A stretch of DNA of 64,000 nt from MPNP01 sp963668325 (GCA_963668325.1 OY764222.1:1-64000), one strand, 5' to 3'. Positions 36,830-46,559 are shown, counted from the first letter of the stretch. Notes: generated by a model not told the origin, from the sequence alone. Numbers and translations: made by a program.

Positions 36830-37369
36830 ATGAAAAAATTTTCTGAATATCCTAATCGAACCCTGGTTACAGGTGGAATATCTTCTGGTAAATCACTTTG
36901 GGCCGAGAGTTTTGTCAATCAAACCAATAAACAAAAAGTTTATGTAGCTACGGCTCAGCCACTTGATGATGAACTCAAACAAAAGATCAAACTTCACCAA
37001 GCAAGAAGAGGTAAGGATTGGCAACTTCTTGAAGCACCATTTACCAAGGGGGAAATTTTCAGCCAGTTTGGAGAAGAAGACCTCATCTTGCTGGAATGCT
37101 TATCTACCTGGTTGGGGAATTTACTTTACAAAGAAGTTAATCTGGAAGAACATTTGGGGATATTTTTGGCAAACTTGGCCAATTGCAAAGCCAATATCGT
37201 AGTGGTAACGGTTGAAACCGGGTTGGGTGTTATTCCAAAAGACCAACTATCTCGAACATTTATGAAGGAACTGGGCAGCCTAAACCAGTCGATTGCCAGA
37301 AGGTCTGAACTTGTCGTCCTGGTAACAGCTGGTATTCCCTTGGCAATTAAAGGCAGTTTGCCCCAATGA
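36830..37369 (+). CDS. cobU: Adenosylcobinamide kinase / adenosylcobinamide-phosphate guanylyltransferase
   Basis: The protein has 179 residues, the normal CobU/CobP size. It phosphorylates adenosylcobinamide and transfers GMP to it in late cobalamin assembly. P-loop GGISSGKS follows RTLVT at residues 13-23; the GMP-accepting His lies in LHQARRGKDWQLLEAP; ILLECLSTWLGNLL is the Walker-B-like region. The next gene, a phosphatase of the same pathway, starts within its stop (ATGA). No other cobalamin genes are in the window. Confidence 0.93.
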   Translation: MKKFSEYPNRTLVTGGISSGKSLWAESFVNQTNKQKVYVATAQPLDDELKQKIKLHQARRGKDWQLLEAPFTKGEIFSQFGEEDLILLECLSTWLGNLLYKEVNLEEHLGIFLANLANCKANIVVVTVETGLGVIPKDQLSRTFMKELGSLNQSIARRSELVVLVTAGIPLAIKGSLPQ

Positions 37370-37950
37370 CCGTAAGCTATTTCTGGATTCGACATGGACC
37401 AACCAATGTCTCCGGTTTGAACGGCTGGACAGATGTTGCTGTAGATCTCTCTGATACAAAGAACCTTACCTGGTTAAATGATGCCTTACCCTTGGATGCA
37501 CTGGTAATCGCTTCAGATTTACAAAGGGCAAGCCAGACAGCTGATGCAATCCAGGGCCCAAGAATCAGATTGCCCGATGAGAAGGATTTAAGAGAACTGC
37601 ATTTCGGGGAGTGGGAAGGCAAAACCCCGCAAGAAGTTGCCGAGATAGATCAGGTCCTGTCAATTGAATTCTGGGAAAAGCCCGGCGACATAAAAGCCCC
37701 CGGTGGAGAAAGTTGGAACGACCTCTGCCACAGGGTTGGCAAGGTTGTGGATAACTTGTCTCGAAAATATCCAGATAAAAATCTAGTCCTTGTGGCCCAT
37801 TACGCAGTAATTCTTACCCAGATTCAAAGAGCTTTGGGAGTTCCATCCATGCAGGTAATGCATCGAAAAATCAGTAACCTTTCCCTTACCAAGATAACCC
37901 GCACTGATGAAAAACTGGAATTGGCTTACTGGAACAAAATTTTCAGTTGA
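37366..37950 (+). CDS. cobC: Histidine phosphatase, probable alpha-ribazole phosphatase
   Basis: This 194-residue phosphoglycerate-mutase-like enzyme has the RHG motif in FWIRHGPT, the second Arg in IASDLQRASQTADAI, LRELHFGEWEGKTPQEV, and the catalytic His in LVLVAHYAVIL. The overlap with cobU indicates that it removes the phosphate from alpha-ribazole phosphate or adenosylcobalamin phosphate in the same pathway. Other histidine phosphatases share these motifs, so the specific name depends on the operon context. Confidence 0.82.
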   Translation: MTVSYFWIRHGPTNVSGLNGWTDVAVDLSDTKNLTWLNDALPLDALVIASDLQRASQTADAIQGPRIRLPDEKDLRELHFGEWEGKTPQEVAEIDQVLSIEFWEKPGDIKAPGGESWNDLCHRVGKVVDNLSRKYPDKNLVLVAHYAVILTQIQRALGVPSMQVMHRKISNLSLTKITRTDEKLELAYWNKIFS

Positions 37951-37981
37951 AAATTTGGGTGAATTCGGCCATTGGGAGTTA

Positions 37982-38917
37982 TCACTGATTATTCTCCAAC
38001 GCATCCCAGATCATACCTGCTATATTCTTCCCTTCGAATCTTTCCAATTCAATCAAACCTGTAGGTGAGGTAATGTTTATTTCGGTTAATTTATTACCAA
38101 TAATGTCAATACCGGCAAAGATTAACCCATTATCGGCTAATGTTTTCTCTATCCTTGAACAAATCCTGTAATCCTCTTCAGTAAGTTCGCATGGATATGC
38201 TATCCCGCCAACATGTAAATTGGAGCGTATTTCACCTTCTTTGGGTTCTCTATTAATGGCTCCAATCACCTTGCCATTAACAAGTATGACTCTCTTATCA
38301 CCCTCGGATATTGCAGGTAAAAATTCCTGAACAATTATTGGTTCTCGACTGTTTTGAAAAAACATTTCACAAAGGGAATTCAAATTGGTATCGTTAACCC
38401 CAATCTTGAACACACCCTCTCCGCCATTGCCGAATAGGGGTTTAATGATAACATCACCATGGTTGGCCCGAAATTTCCTGACCTCTTGTAGATCTCTTGT
38501 AATCAATGTTGCCGGAATAATATCTGGAAAATCGAGTACGATAAGTTTTTCAGGAAAGTTTCTGACCCAAAAGGGATTGTTGACGACGAGGGTATCGTCC
38601 ATAACTCGTTCCAACAGATGGGTCGTTGTTATATAGGACATATCAAAGGGTGGGTCCTGACGAAGCCACACCACATCAACATCTCTAAGGTCGATTTCTT
38701 GCTCCGGGTCAAAATCAAAGTGATTGTATATCTCATGTCTGACGCGCATGAAATGGCCTTTGGCAATTACCTTCCCTTCTCGATAATACAAATCCGAGGG
38801 CGTGTAATGGAATAATTTATATCCACGTTTCTGAGCTTCGATCGCCAGCCTGAAAGTACTGTCCTCAAGTATATCTATCGTCCTGATATGATCCATTTGG
38901 AAGGCAATAATCGTCAT
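37982..38917 (-). CDS. gshB: Glutathione synthetase
   Basis: The protein has 311 residues, typical of bacterial GshB. It joins gamma-glutamylcysteine and glycine with ATP. N-terminal FQMDHIRTIDILEDSTFRLAIEAQKRG, the middle DVVWLRQDPPFDMSYI, and the ATP-grasp elements DVIIKPLFGNGGEGVF and EINITSPTGLIELE are all characteristic. It lies about 70 bases behind rsmI on the same strand. In many alphaproteobacteria a small yraN gene sits between the two; none is present here. Confidence 0.95.
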   Translation of the reverse strand: MTIIAFQMDHIRTIDILEDSTFRLAIEAQKRGYKLFHYTPSDLYYREGKVIAKGHFMRVRHEIYNHFDFDPEQEIDLRDVDVVWLRQDPPFDMSYITTTHLLERVMDDTLVVNNPFWVRNFPEKLIVLDFPDIIPATLITRDLQEVRKFRANHGDVIIKPLFGNGGEGVFKIGVNDTNLNSLCEMFFQNSREPIIVQEFLPAISEGDKRVILVNGKVIGAINREPKEGEIRSNLHVGGIAYPCELTEEDYRICSRIEKTLADNGLIFAGIDIIGNKLTEINITSPTGLIELERFEGKNIAGMIWDALENNQ

Positions 38918-38989
38918 TTATCAAAGTCCACTTATTTGAAACCTATTGATTAAGTTTATGAAGTTGCGGCATATTCAATTCAATATATC

Positions 38990-39841
38990 CTATTTTTGCT
39001 TGGTTGCTGAAAGTTTAAGAGCCAAACTGTAGATTTTTTTCCGACTCAAATTCAGCATACCAGAAACCTCTGAAACTGTATCCTTTAAACTTTTATTCTT
39101 TAAAACTTCCAACAGAATTTCGTTAATGTCATTCTCTGATGTCGGGCTCCTGTCCCGTTCGACAACAATAACCAATTCCCCTCTAGCCTTTTCATTGGCA
39201 TAGATTTCTTTCAGTTCCCCGAGTGTTCCTCGCCTGACCTCCTCAAACTTTTTTGTCAATTCACGACATATTGAGACCTTTCTCTCCTCGCCCAATACTG
39301 CTTGCATATCCTGGAGAGATTTATCCAATCGATTTGGCGATTCAAATAGTATTAGAGTCGCCTGCACATATCTGAATTCTTCCAGGACTTTTCTTCTTGC
39401 ACCACTAGCCTGCGGTAGAAAACCCAAATAGACAAATCTGTCGGGATCTCTTCCCGAAACAGACAGGGCAGCCAGAGGAGCTGATGGTCCAGGTATGGAT
39501 AGCACCGCAATCCCCTTGGCAATAACACTTTTAACCAATTTGAAGCCTGGGTCAGAAATCAATGGGGTGCCCGCCTCTGAGACCAGGGCAACACTCTTTC
39601 CTAGTTCCAGCATCTTCAAAATGGTTTCCATACGCTTTGGTTTGCTGAAGTCATGATATGAACTGATTGTCTCTGAGGACCTAGTTATACCATGGATATT
39701 CAGTAGCCTCTTCAGGGTGCGGGTATCTTCAGCAATCAGTTCCTCGGCACCCTCAAGAATATCAAGGGCCCTGAGAGTTATGTCTCGTGCGTTGCCGATT
39801 GGGGTAGCAACCAGATATAATCCACATGCCAAACTGTTCAT
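38990..39841 (-). CDS. rsmI: 16S rRNA (cytidine-1402-2'-O)-methyltransferase
   Basis: The protein has 283 residues. It methylates the ribose of C1402 in 16S rRNA using S-adenosylmethionine. The N-terminus LYLVATPIGNARDITLRAL, ELIAEDTRTLKRLL, VSEAGTPLISDPG and IPGPSAPLAALSVSG are hallmark stretches. The C-terminus holds a small helix-turn-helix-like segment. It is divergent from the LpoA-like lipoprotein gene, a neighbourhood common in alphaproteobacteria. Confidence 0.95.
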   Translation of the reverse strand: MNSLACGLYLVATPIGNARDITLRALDILEGAEELIAEDTRTLKRLLNIHGITRSSETISSYHDFSKPKRMETILKMLELGKSVALVSEAGTPLISDPGFKLVKSVIAKGIAVLSIPGPSAPLAALSVSGRDPDRFVYLGFLPQASGARRKVLEEFRYVQATLILFESPNRLDKSLQDMQAVLGEERKVSICRELTKKFEEVRRGTLGELKEIYANEKARGELVIVVERDRSPTSENDINEILLEVLKNKSLKDTVSEVSGMLNLSRKKIYSLALKLSATKQK

Positions 39842-40067
39842 AAAAGGTGCCCGTGATAGTAGTAGTAATTACTCTCCATATTCGAACCAGAATTATTAAA
39901 TAGGACTTTCATTGCAAAAAAGCATCACAGGTTGGACAGGACTGATTGTTAGCCTTAGCAACCAAGGTTTAAAACGGTACTTTTTTACCTAAATTGTAGA
40001 TATGAATACGTCAAGCCAAATTCACTTTCCCAGATAACATTCCATTTAATTCAAAAGTAGCAAAAAA

Positions 40068-41252
40068 GTGCCGAAACTTAACACCAACCTGCGGATTTCT
40101 TTTTCGCTTTTATTGCTTGTATTTACCTTGGTCGGATGTGTGGCTCCAGAGGAGCCTTCTGACCCAATTCCCCCTGTTCAAGAAGAAAAACCCATAAACA
40201 AGATTGCATTATTAATTCCAACCACTTCTGAAGAACCCGGTATTGATCAACTAGCACAGGATCTTGAAAATAGTGCACTTCTTGCTTTGGCAGGGATTCA
40301 ACCATCTCCCATTGAACTAACAATTTATGACACCCAGGGAACTCCCCAAGGTGCCTTCCAGGCCGCAAACCGAGCCATTGGGGATGGTAATAATATTATC
40401 CTTGGACCCTTGTTCTCAGAATCAACCCGGGCAATAGCCCCCTTGGTCAATATCCGTGGTGTCCCCGTATTTAGTTTTTCCAACGATTCGAGGGTTGCCG
40501 GTGGCAATTTATTCATATTGGGACAATCCTTTGAGAATTCTGCCGACAGAATGGTGCAATATGTTATAGCCGAGGGTAAGGTTAACGGCATGATCGTCAG
40601 TTCAGATTCTCATTCCGAAACCAGAGCCAGGGAGGCTTTGGAAGAAGCCACTTTGCAAGCAGGGTTTGATATTGTTCAATCAGTTACCTACGAACTTTCC
40701 CAACCAGGCAGCTTGGATGCAGTCGAACAAATTGCCCTCGCCTTGGAAGTTCATGCTCCCGAAGTCATTTTCCTAACTGGAAACACTGCTGGAGCTGTGC
40801 CGCTCATAGCCGAATTGCTTGAAGAACGTAATCTTCCAGAGAATATAATTCTTGTAGGTATAGAAAGGTGGGATATCCCTGCAGCCGCTCTTTCAGTTAA
40901 AGGCTTACAAGGAGCAATTTTTCCGGTACCTGACCCAAATCAAAGCATTATATTCAGTAATAGTTACCAATATGAGTATGATGATATTCCCCATCCCTTG
41001 GCAGGCTTACCTTATGATGGGATAATTGCCATTGATCAATTATTAAACGATAACGATGCTGGGGTGATTGCACGAAGGTCAATTCTTGGGGGCGGTGAGT
41101 TCTTTGGGTCCACGGGGCCTTTCAGATTTAACAGTAGGGGAGAAATTGAACGATCATTAGCCGTTGCCAGGATTGAAAACCAACGTACAATCATTGTGGA
41201 TAAGGCACCAAGGAGTCTTTTAAACACATTGCCAGGATTGGCTGGAAATTAA
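40068..41252 (+). CDS. Penicillin-binding-protein activator (LpoA-like) lipoprotein
   Basis: This 394-residue protein starts at a GTG. The first 23 residues are a lipoprotein signal with lipobox LVGC (Cys24 would be lipidated), then a Pro-rich linker and a type-I periplasmic-binding fold: KIALLIPTTSEEPGIDQLAQDLENSALLAL, then IILGPLFSESTRAIAPLV, then VPVFSFSNDS. This matches the Leu/Ile/Val-binding-like domain of LpoA, an outer-membrane activator of PBP1A. It lacks the N-terminal TPR domain of the E. coli protein, as usual in alphaproteobacteria. It is divergent from rsmI across about 226 bases that hold both promoters. Confidence 0.85.
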   Translation: MPKLNTNLRISFSLLLLVFTLVGCVAPEEPSDPIPPVQEEKPINKIALLIPTTSEEPGIDQLAQDLENSALLALAGIQPSPIELTIYDTQGTPQGAFQAANRAIGDGNNIILGPLFSESTRAIAPLVNIRGVPVFSFSNDSRVAGGNLFILGQSFENSADRMVQYVIAEGKVNGMIVSSDSHSETRAREALEEATLQAGFDIVQSVTYELSQPGSLDAVEQIALALEVHAPEVIFLTGNTAGAVPLIAELLEERNLPENIILVGIERWDIPAAALSVKGLQGAIFPVPDPNQSIIFSNSYQYEYDDIPHPLAGLPYDGIIAIDQLLNDNDAGVIARRSILGGGEFFGSTGPFRFNSRGEIERSLAVARIENQRTIIVDKAPRSLLNTLPGLAGN

Positions 41253-41451
41253 TCAGGGTTAATTCAGAGCGAACCCCAAGCAAGAATACCGATTAACCCA
41301 TTCCAATGTTTATGTATCTGAGCTTGCAACCGTATTCTTGACTTGGTCCTCAATCATTCCATAGTGTTCAAGGAAACCCAAGCATTGGTTTGAATCGTAT
41401 ATACTTCCGAATTAATATCTTGTACCTCATGGAAAGTTATTTGGATTGTCG

Positions 41452-43014
41452 ATGGCTAACCCCTTCAAACTGCTGAAGAATTTTTTTACAGTTGGATTTT
41501 GGACTCTGGTCAGCAGAATCCTTGGATTTATCAGGGATGTGCTGTTTGCTGCATTGCTGGGCGCTGGTCCATTGGCTGAGGCTTTTCTAATAGCCTTTAC
41601 CCTTCCCAACATGTTTCGTCGAATATTTGCGGAAGGTGCCTTTAACCTTGCCTTTGTACCCTTGTTTTCAAAAAAGTTGGACAAGCAGGAACAAGCAAGG
41701 GAATTTGCTGAGAACGCCTTTTCGGTTTTGCTTGCCTTCCTTTTGGGGCTCGTCATTCTGGCACAATTAATCATGCCCTTGTTGGTTTTGGCCATGGCAA
41801 GTGGGTTTGCCGGTGATGAAAGATTTGATTTGGCAGTTCTATTTGGTCGAATTGCCTTCCCATACGTATTATTCATATCCGCTGCTGCCCTGTTTTCAGG
41901 TTTATTAAATTCCCTGGGTCGTTTTGTCGCTGCGGCAGCTGCACCAGTTCTCCTGAATGTTTTGTTTATCCTATCCCTATTCGGGGCATATTGGCTCGGG
42001 TGGGATATTGGTTTGACCCTTGCATGGTGTGTGCCAATAGCTGGCATTGCACAATTGGTCTTGGTTTGGTTTGCTGCCGCCAAGGCCGGCTTTAACCTTC
42101 GGATCAAATTCCCAAAAGTCTCCCCTGAAATAAAAAAACTACTTATAATTGCCGCACCTGCCGCCCTGACCGGAGGCGTTGTTCAGATCAACCTGCTGAT
42201 AGGTAGACAGGTCGCCAGTTTTACCGAAGGGGCGGTCGCATGGCTAAACTATGCTGACAGGTTATACCAATTGCCATTAGGGGTGGTGGGAATTGCCGTG
42301 GGTATTGTTTTACTTCCGGAACTTTCAAAAAAACTTGCCGGTGGAGACCACGAGGGAGGAATTTATACCTTTAACAGGGCTACCGAGGCTGCCATGGCAT
42401 TGACTATCCCAGCAACCGTTGCCTTGATTACGGTTGCTTATCCCATCGTGAGTATTTTATTTGAAAGAGGAGCCTTTAGTCAAAGTGATACCCTATACAC
42501 TTCCCAGGCACTGATAATCTATGCATTTGGACTCCCGGCCTTTGTCCTGCAGAAAGTATACCAACCGATTTATTTTGCGAGAGAAAATACCAAAACACCA
42601 TTTAATTTTGCATTGATATCCATGCTGGTAAATGCCGTGGTTGCCATTGGGCTTATTTCAACGCTAGGCTATTTGGCTGCAGCATTGGGTACTACTTTGG
42701 CAGGTTGGGTCATGCTCTTCTTACTGATATGGGGAACAAGAAAATTTTCTGGGGCAGGAAAATTTGACAGTCAATTGCGAAAAGCCTTAGCCAAAATTAT
42801 CATTGCTTCCATATTAATGGGTAGCGGGTTGATTCTAGGGGATTTTATATTGGGCAGTTGGCTCTATCAGCCAGGAATTCGGTATGTATGCTTGGCATTA
42901 CTGATTGTTGGGGGATTATTTGTTTACGGATTATCCCATTTTCTATTGGGAACTTGGGAATGGCACAAGATAAAAGGATTTTTTCAAAATCGAACAAGAA
43001 TTTCAGGAAATTAA
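41452..43014 (+). CDS. murJ: Lipid II flippase
   Basis: With the ATG at 41452 (the frame also contains a TTG at 41446) the protein has 520 residues and about 14 membrane helices. MurJ flips lipid II across the inner membrane for peptidoglycan synthesis. The start FKLLKNFFTVGFWTLVSRILGF, the RDVLFAALLGAGPLAEAF motif and the AFNLAFVPLF loop are typical. It is followed by the rhomboid-like gene on the opposite strand (their 3' ends overlap by 12 bases), then trpS, a common alphaproteobacterial neighbour. Confidence 0.95.
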   Translation: MANPFKLLKNFFTVGFWTLVSRILGFIRDVLFAALLGAGPLAEAFLIAFTLPNMFRRIFAEGAFNLAFVPLFSKKLDKQEQAREFAENAFSVLLAFLLGLVILAQLIMPLLVLAMASGFAGDERFDLAVLFGRIAFPYVLFISAAALFSGLLNSLGRFVAAAAAPVLLNVLFILSLFGAYWLGWDIGLTLAWCVPIAGIAQLVLVWFAAAKAGFNLRIKFPKVSPEIKKLLIIAAPAALTGGVVQINLLIGRQVASFTEGAVAWLNYADRLYQLPLGVVGIAVGIVLLPELSKKLAGGDHEGGIYTFNRATEAAMALTIPATVALITVAYPIVSILFERGAFSQSDTLYTSQALIIYAFGLPAFVLQKVYQPIYFARENTKTPFNFALISMLVNAVVAIGLISTLGYLAAALGTTLAGWVMLFLLIWGTRKFSGAGKFDSQLRKALAKIIIASILMGSGLILGDFILGSWLYQPGIRYVCLALLIVGGLFVYGLSHFLLGTWEWHKIKGFFQNRTRISGN

Positions 43015-43680
43015 TTTGTTGATTAATCTTTTGAAAATTTCCACGGTTTGCATAAAACCAAATTGCAGCAGGGGAAAAAGAATGAATCCCGAGACAAAGC
43101 CGATAAGGTCTGCAACCCAATAATTGGGACCACCGAAAATTAATTGGAAGCCAATCTGTGCACTTAATAAAAAGATTGGAACGGCAAAAAATCCATCGAA
43201 TTCAGTTCTACCTTCCAAATACTGTAGCACCAGCAGGAATATAAATCCGCCAACAAAACCAAAAAAACCAGGTGAAGACCCGACCAGAGGAAATGATTCA
43301 TTCAGGAAAAGGCTGTATCCCAAGGCACCGAATAAGGTAGCAAGCATGAAAAAGGTAATCATCTGCAGATCATTTACAAACCGGGCAAGTAGGTTGCCAA
43401 ATGCCAAGGTAAAGACAACGCTGATAATGGAGGAAACAAAATTGAAATGAATGAACGGATAGGCAATTAATCGTAAACTTTCCTTGTTTATAAGGTTAAA
43501 AGTAGATACCTGGGCCGAAAATATTGGATCCCAAAAACCAAAATCCCTGATGGCTATCAACCTGAGTTGATCACCTGTCAAACCAAATAAGGAAGCGCTT
43601 TCACTCAAACTGAAAAGGATTTCAAACCCACCTATCATAGCAGCTAATACGACAATACTTTTTGGCAGTTTTTGGAACAT
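43003..43680 (-). CDS. Rhomboid-like membrane protein, probably without protease activity
   Basis: This 225-residue protein has about six membrane helices. It keeps the rhomboid layout: the L1-loop region and YPFIHFNFVSSI, and the helix with the active-site Ser written here VGSSPGFFGFVGGF where GxSG-A-x-x-G is usual (Ser kept, following Gly replaced by Pro). The final helix reads WVADLIGFVSGF where active enzymes have A-H-L-x-G; the catalytic His is replaced by Asp. It is therefore likely an inactive rhomboid-type or Derlin-like protein. Its 3' end overlaps murJ by 12 bases in convergent orientation. Confidence 0.75.
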   Translation of the reverse strand: MFQKLPKSIVVLAAMIGGFEILFSLSESASLFGLTGDQLRLIAIRDFGFWDPIFSAQVSTFNLINKESLRLIAYPFIHFNFVSSIISVVFTLAFGNLLARFVNDLQMITFFMLATLFGALGYSLFLNESFPLVGSSPGFFGFVGGFIFLLVLQYLEGRTEFDGFFAVPIFLLSAQIGFQLIFGGPNYWVADLIGFVSGFILFPLLQFGFMQTVEIFKRLINKLIS

Positions 43681-43776
43681 GGCCTTACTATCCTACGAAT
43701 TAATCTTTAAACTTGGTGGCTTGGAAATTATTAATGGTAAGAAATAATACATTACATTTATTACCTTGAGAGTTTA

Positions 43777-44793
43777 ATGAAGAACAAGATTGACAGGAAA
43801 CGCGTTTTTTCAGGAATTCAACCGAGTGGACAACTGACCATAGCCAACTATCTTGGAGCATTGAAACATTTTGTCCAGCTCCAGAAGGCAGGTACAGAAT
43901 GTATTTACTGTGTCGTTGATTTGCATGCGATTACCGTTTGGCAAGATCCTAATGAACTGAGAAATGCCATAAGACATGCTGCCGCCTGTTTTATAGCCTC
44001 AGGTATAAATGTTGAAAAGTCGATACTTTTCAACCAAAGCCTTGTATCTGCTCATGCGGAACTTGCCTGGATTTATAATTGTGTGGCTCGTATGGGATGG
44101 ATGAACAGGATGACCCAGTTCAAAGAAAAGGCGGGATCCAACAAGGAGAATTCCTCCGTAGGATTGTTTGCCTATCCGACACTTATGGCCGCTGACATTC
44201 TTGTCTACCATGCCACGCATGTTCCGGTTGGAGATGATCAAAAACAACATCTTGAATTAACCCGGGATATAGCCATTAAATTTAACAATGATTATGGCGT
44301 TGATTTTTTTCCTGTAATAGAGCCTATTATTGAAGGAATTGCTACCAGAATAATGAGCCTCCGGGATGGTACCAAGAAAATGTCAAAATCTGATCGATCT
44401 GATTTAAGCCGAATAAATCTGACCGACGACAAGGATTTAATTGTTAAAAAAATCAGGAAGGCCAAAACTGACCAGTTTCCACTTCCTGGCACTAAGGAAG
44501 AACTAGACAACAGACCTGAAGCCAAGAATTTGGTGAATATCTACGCTGCCCTTTCAGAAACCCCTCTTGCAGCCGTTTTGAACCAATTTGAAGGAAAAAT
44601 GTTTTCCGAATTCAAACCTCAATTGTCGGAAGTGGCTGTTGAAACCATCTCACCCATAACCTCGGAAGTAAACAAGCTTATGAATGATGGTCGTGAATTG
44701 GATGAGATACTGGAAACCGGAGCTGAAAGGGCACGCAAAATTGCTGACCCGATTGTGCAACGTACTTACGAAATCGTAGGTTTGAAAGAATAG
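43777..44793 (+). CDS. trpS: Tryptophanyl-tRNA synthetase
   Basis: The protein has 338 residues, the usual class Ic TrpRS size. SGIQPSGQLTIANYLGAL contains the HIGH-equivalent TIANYLGA; DLHAIT follows; KKMSKSD is the KMSKS loop; VPVGDDQKQHLELTRDIA is typical. It charges tRNA-Trp in the cytoplasm. It follows murJ in the same direction with only the rhomboid-like gene between. Confidence 0.97.
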   Translation: MKNKIDRKRVFSGIQPSGQLTIANYLGALKHFVQLQKAGTECIYCVVDLHAITVWQDPNELRNAIRHAAACFIASGINVEKSILFNQSLVSAHAELAWIYNCVARMGWMNRMTQFKEKAGSNKENSSVGLFAYPTLMAADILVYHATHVPVGDDQKQHLELTRDIAIKFNNDYGVDFFPVIEPIIEGIATRIMSLRDGTKKMSKSDRSDLSRINLTDDKDLIVKKIRKAKTDQFPLPGTKEELDNRPEAKNLVNIYAALSETPLAAVLNQFEGKMFSEFKPQLSEVAVETISPITSEVNKLMNDGRELDEILETGAERARKIADPIVQRTYEIVGLKE

Positions 44794-44812
44794 CATTGAA
44801 TAAGGAATACAA

Positions 44813-45688
44813 ATGGTAGCGGGAACGAACATAAAAACCTTTTTTGAAGGTGAATGGCATGATGAAAACAGCTTGGTCATGCGGGCTGCCGATCATGGAG
44901 CCTGGTTGGGATCAAATGTATTTGATGGGGCCCGATATGCCTTCGGAATTGCCCCTGATCTTGATTTCCATTGCCAGCGCGTTAACAATTCGGCAATTGC
45001 CCTTGGTATAACACCTACCAAAACTCCCGAGGAAATATACGATCTTGCGATTGCGGGTCTCAAACTTTATCCTCCAGATGCTCCGGTTTATATCAGACCC
45101 ATGTATTGGGCAATTGATGGTGGTCATATGGCGGTCATTCCCAAAGAAAATTCTACCGGCTTCTGCCTGTGTCTGGAAGAAATCCCAATGCCGTCAGAGG
45201 ATGCTACACTGTCGCTGACGACAACCCAGTTTCATCGACCCATTCTGGCCACAGCTCTGGTTAATGCCAAGGCAGGATGCCTTTATCCGAATAACGGCCG
45301 GATGCTTAGAGAAGCCCTCGACCAGGGCTTTGATAATGCCCTGGTAGCTGACGCCATGGGCAATGTAGCCGAAACTGCTACTTCCAATATTTTCATGGTG
45401 AAGGATGGGGTGGTCCAAACACCAATTGAAAATGGAACATTCCTGGCAGGTGTTACCAGGAAAAGGATTATCTCCCTACTTAGGGAAGCTGGTTATACTG
45501 TCAAGGAATCAGTTTTGACTTTTGAAAACTTTCATAATGCTGATGAGGTATTTACTACAGGAAATATGGCCAAGGTCGTTCCGGTTTCACGGTTTGATGA
45601 AACCAACTACCAAGCAGGCCCAGTGGCAAGGAAAGCCAAAAAGCTATATTGGGAGTGGGCTCACAAGACCTGCACCAAAATTGTTTGA
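44813..45688 (+). CDS. ilvE: Branched-chain amino acid aminotransferase (class IV PLP)
   Basis: The protein has 291 residues. Fold-type IV features: GSNVFDGARYAFG near the start, RPMYWAIDGG, the PLP-binding Lys in LVNAKAGCLYPNNGRML (about residue 151), and GNVAETATSNIFMVKDG with the PLP-phosphate-binding stretch TFLAGVTRKRII. It interconverts Leu, Ile and Val with their 2-oxo acids. It starts 19 bases after trpS and may be co-transcribed. Length and motifs fit IlvE better than D-amino-acid transaminase. Confidence 0.9.
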   Translation: MVAGTNIKTFFEGEWHDENSLVMRAADHGAWLGSNVFDGARYAFGIAPDLDFHCQRVNNSAIALGITPTKTPEEIYDLAIAGLKLYPPDAPVYIRPMYWAIDGGHMAVIPKENSTGFCLCLEEIPMPSEDATLSLTTTQFHRPILATALVNAKAGCLYPNNGRMLREALDQGFDNALVADAMGNVAETATSNIFMVKDGVVQTPIENGTFLAGVTRKRIISLLREAGYTVKESVLTFENFHNADEVFTTGNMAKVVPVSRFDETNYQAGPVARKAKKLYWEWAHKTCTKIV

Positions 45689-45712
45689 TTTTTACTTTAT
45701 CGAAACAAGATT

Positions 45713-46168
45713 TCAATTGTTGGGATTTTTTTCTTCGACAACTTTCTGAAATTGAGTAAAGAACTTATCTGCCAATTTTTTGGCAACACCCCCGATTAAT
45801 CTGGAACCCAATTGAGCAATTTTACCCCCGACCTTGGCATCAACAAGATACTCAAGAAGCGTTCCCGTTTCGGTATCAGAAAGTTTGACCCTGGCCTCGC
45901 CACTTCCCATTCCTGCTGCCCCAGCTTTGGCCTCACCTCGCAGGGTGTAACTTTCCTCAGGAACAATATCTTCCAAAACCACCCGGCCTTTGAAAGTTGC
46001 CTTGACGGGACCAATTTTCTGAGTCACCTTTATGGTATAACCATCCTCAACACTCCCTGAGAACTCCTCGCACCCTGGGATGCTTTTTAATAGAACCTCA
46101 GGGTCGTTCAGGCTTTCCCAAACCATTGACCGACTTTCTGTGATCTCCCTTTCACCCTTAATTTCCAT
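45713..46168 (-). CDS. CoxG-like SRPBCC protein (carbon monoxide dehydrogenase subunit G family)
   Basis: The ATG at 46168 has GGAG six bases upstream; a TTG four codons earlier is less likely. The 151-residue protein shows the family pattern: SRSMVWESLNDPEVLLKSIPGCEEF, then YTIKVTQKIGPVKATFKGRV, then GTLLEYLVDAKVGGKIAQLGSRLIGGVAKKLADKFF. Members bind hydrophobic ligands and recruit molybdenum hydroxylases such as CO dehydrogenase to the membrane. No CoxMSL-type gene lies nearby, so its partner must be elsewhere. Confidence 0.88.
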   Translation of the reverse strand: MEIKGEREITESRSMVWESLNDPEVLLKSIPGCEEFSGSVEDGYTIKVTQKIGPVKATFKGRVVLEDIVPEESYTLRGEAKAGAAGMGSGEARVKLSDTETGTLLEYLVDAKVGGKIAQLGSRLIGGVAKKLADKFFTQFQKVVEEKNPNN

Positions 46169-46180
46169 TAAAAACTCCAA

Positions 46181-46559
46181 CTAAATTAAAGAGACAATTC
46201 CATCTAAAGATACCCATACCTGAGGGTATTACTTCACTAAACATTACAATTATTTCTAAGTCTAGGGAAATCCAAATAAACCATCAGGACCAAAAACCAA
46301 TGAAATTTATTTTAATAGTATCCCTCTTCATAAATTGCCGGGCTTAATTCATTAACCCATCTTTAACATCGGATGTCGTTAATACCCTATTCATAGGGGG
46401 TTGGAATTTCAAGTAGCACCACAAACTCCAACACTCTCCACAGAAGTGCTTGCCAAAGGTGTAAGGTATATGTTCAGTCGATGTAGGTCTTGCGGACATT
46501 TCGGGGCGGTAATGCTACCCCCATCCCCTAGTAAATTTTGCCCTGAACCTCATCAGGAT
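46181..46559 (+). other. Intergenic region before a transposase remnant
   Basis: About 380 bases. No real gene was found. It marks the left border between the conserved chromosomal block and the polyol island. Confidence 0.4.

Noticed and set aside
41427..42107. 226-residue minus-strand frame inside murJ
   Set aside because: Highly basic, low-complexity antisense translation of a membrane-protein gene; murJ is certain.
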